Assembly: GCA_947492995.1 (NCBI GenBank)
Contig: CANLOU010000001.1
Coordinates: forward strand, 815,001-879,000
Source: an uncultured Litoreibacter sp.
GTDB lineage: Bacteria > Pseudomonadota > Alphaproteobacteria > Rhodobacterales > Rhodobacteraceae
Reading direction: 5' to 3'
Length of the DNA: 64,000 nt
Position 1 is the stretch's first letter, and each line of letters opens with the position of its first letter. The notes under the pieces were generated by a model that did not search any database, was not told the DNA's origin, and saw only the letters and a program-made list of their open reading frames with translations. The position numbers and the translations under genes were made by a program. Of this stretch, positions 63,675 through 64,000 are shown piece by piece.

Positions 63675-63689
63675 AACGAGGTATTTGAG

Positions 63690-64000
63690 ATGTTACTGCA
63701 AACAAATTTCCAAATTTCCAAGACCCGCGCTTTCTATGAATTGCTGCGCGAAGAGATGCTGAAAACCCCTGACGCTGAAGTTGGGACGATGACCGAAAAG
63801 GCCAACTTTGCGGAGATATTGGATCTGGCGGAAATCATTTGTGCCGAGTTTCCAGAGGTCAGCAGCGACCGTGATGAAACAATTGCGATCTGTGCCGAAA
63901 AAAGCCCCAAGACGGTTGCCGCTATATTGGGTGCGTTGTCGGGAGGTATCGCTTATGCGCCACTTGATCCCACCCACCCCGACACCCGATTGACCAACAT
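63690..64000 (+). CDS. NRPS-type adenylation enzyme, N-terminal part (partial)
   Basis: A frame open to the window edge, beginning with ATG 63690, 15 bases after the dehydrogenase stop. The first 70 residues are a variable N-terminal region. AAILGALSGGIAYAPLDPTH matches adenylation core motif A1 (the LKAGxAYVPLDP block of NRPS adenylation domains), and PDTRL follows as in that family. It would activate an amino or aryl acid as an AMP ester for loading onto a carrier protein. Substrate and downstream domains are outside the window; a carrier domain may lie in the missing part. Confidence 0.85.
   Translation, partial: MLLQTNFQISKTRAFYELLREEMLKTPDAEVGTMTEKANFAEILDLAEIICAEFPEVSSDRDETIAICAEKSPKTVAAILGALSGGIAYAPLDPTHPDTRLTN

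Overview
The window looks like a chromosomal segment of a marine Rhodobacteraceae (Roseobacter-type alphaproteobacterium). The evidence is gene order and protein character: maf-aroE-coaE-dnaQ next to an origin-like region, then hemJ-rho-mnmE-mnmG-rsmG-parA-parB with two perfect parS sites, then rph/hrcA/grpE, dnaK/dnaJ and lptB-hpf-ptsN. Coding density is high, many start and stop codons overlap, and no rRNA, tRNA, insertion sequence or CRISPR array was seen.

Bases 1-9.2 kb hold the 3' end of infB, the HslVU protease genes with a membrane protein between them, a DM13 protein, an MFS transporter, a previously hidden 36-residue membrane peptide gene, smr, mltA, a Tim44-like protein, fxsA and secB. 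Bases 9.3-12.1 kb are a leftward operon maf-aroE-coaE-dnaQ. Bases 12.08-12.46 kb carry a cluster of DnaA boxes and an AT-rich tract and are the best candidate for the replication origin. Bases 12.4-19.9 kb are the rho/mnmE/mnmG/rsmG/parAB segment, with parS sites at the start of mnmG and inside rsmG.

Bases 19.9-33.1 kb hold hemW-rdgB-rph (leftward), hrcA-grpE (rightward), mutS, maeB, dnaJ, dnaK and alkB. Several heat-shock genes have RpoH-like promoters with an 18-base spacer. Bases 33.1-44.3 kb form a surface-polysaccharide region: a Wzm-type permease without its ATPase, cysQ, kdsB, galU, galE, four glycosyltransferases and a double-domain sulfotransferase. Together they suggest a sulfated glycan, with CysQ removing the PAP by-product. 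Bases 44.3-49.9 kb are a leftward stretch rnd-kdsD-lptC-lptA-lptB-hpf-ptsN plus ubiX, that is, Kdo and LPS transport, ribosome hibernation and PTS-Ntr.

From about 49.9 kb to the right edge the window enters an accessory biosynthetic and export locus that matches no characterised system I recognise. It contains two paralogous OmpR-type regulators, one histidine kinase, a phosphopantetheinyl transferase, a DUF1772 membrane protein, a Lol/MacB-like ABC ATPase and single FtsX-type permease, a Tat-exported LolA-like protein, an outer-membrane beta-barrel, a transglutaminase-like protein, a solitary ectoine-synthase-like cupin, a ketosynthase pair (one with Glu in place of the active Cys), an acyl-CoA dehydrogenase with a relocated catalytic base, and the start of an NRPS-type adenylation protein. 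My inference is a carrier-protein-based pathway for a lipid-like product with a cyclised amino-acid head, coupled to its own envelope-export machinery. The locus continues beyond the window.
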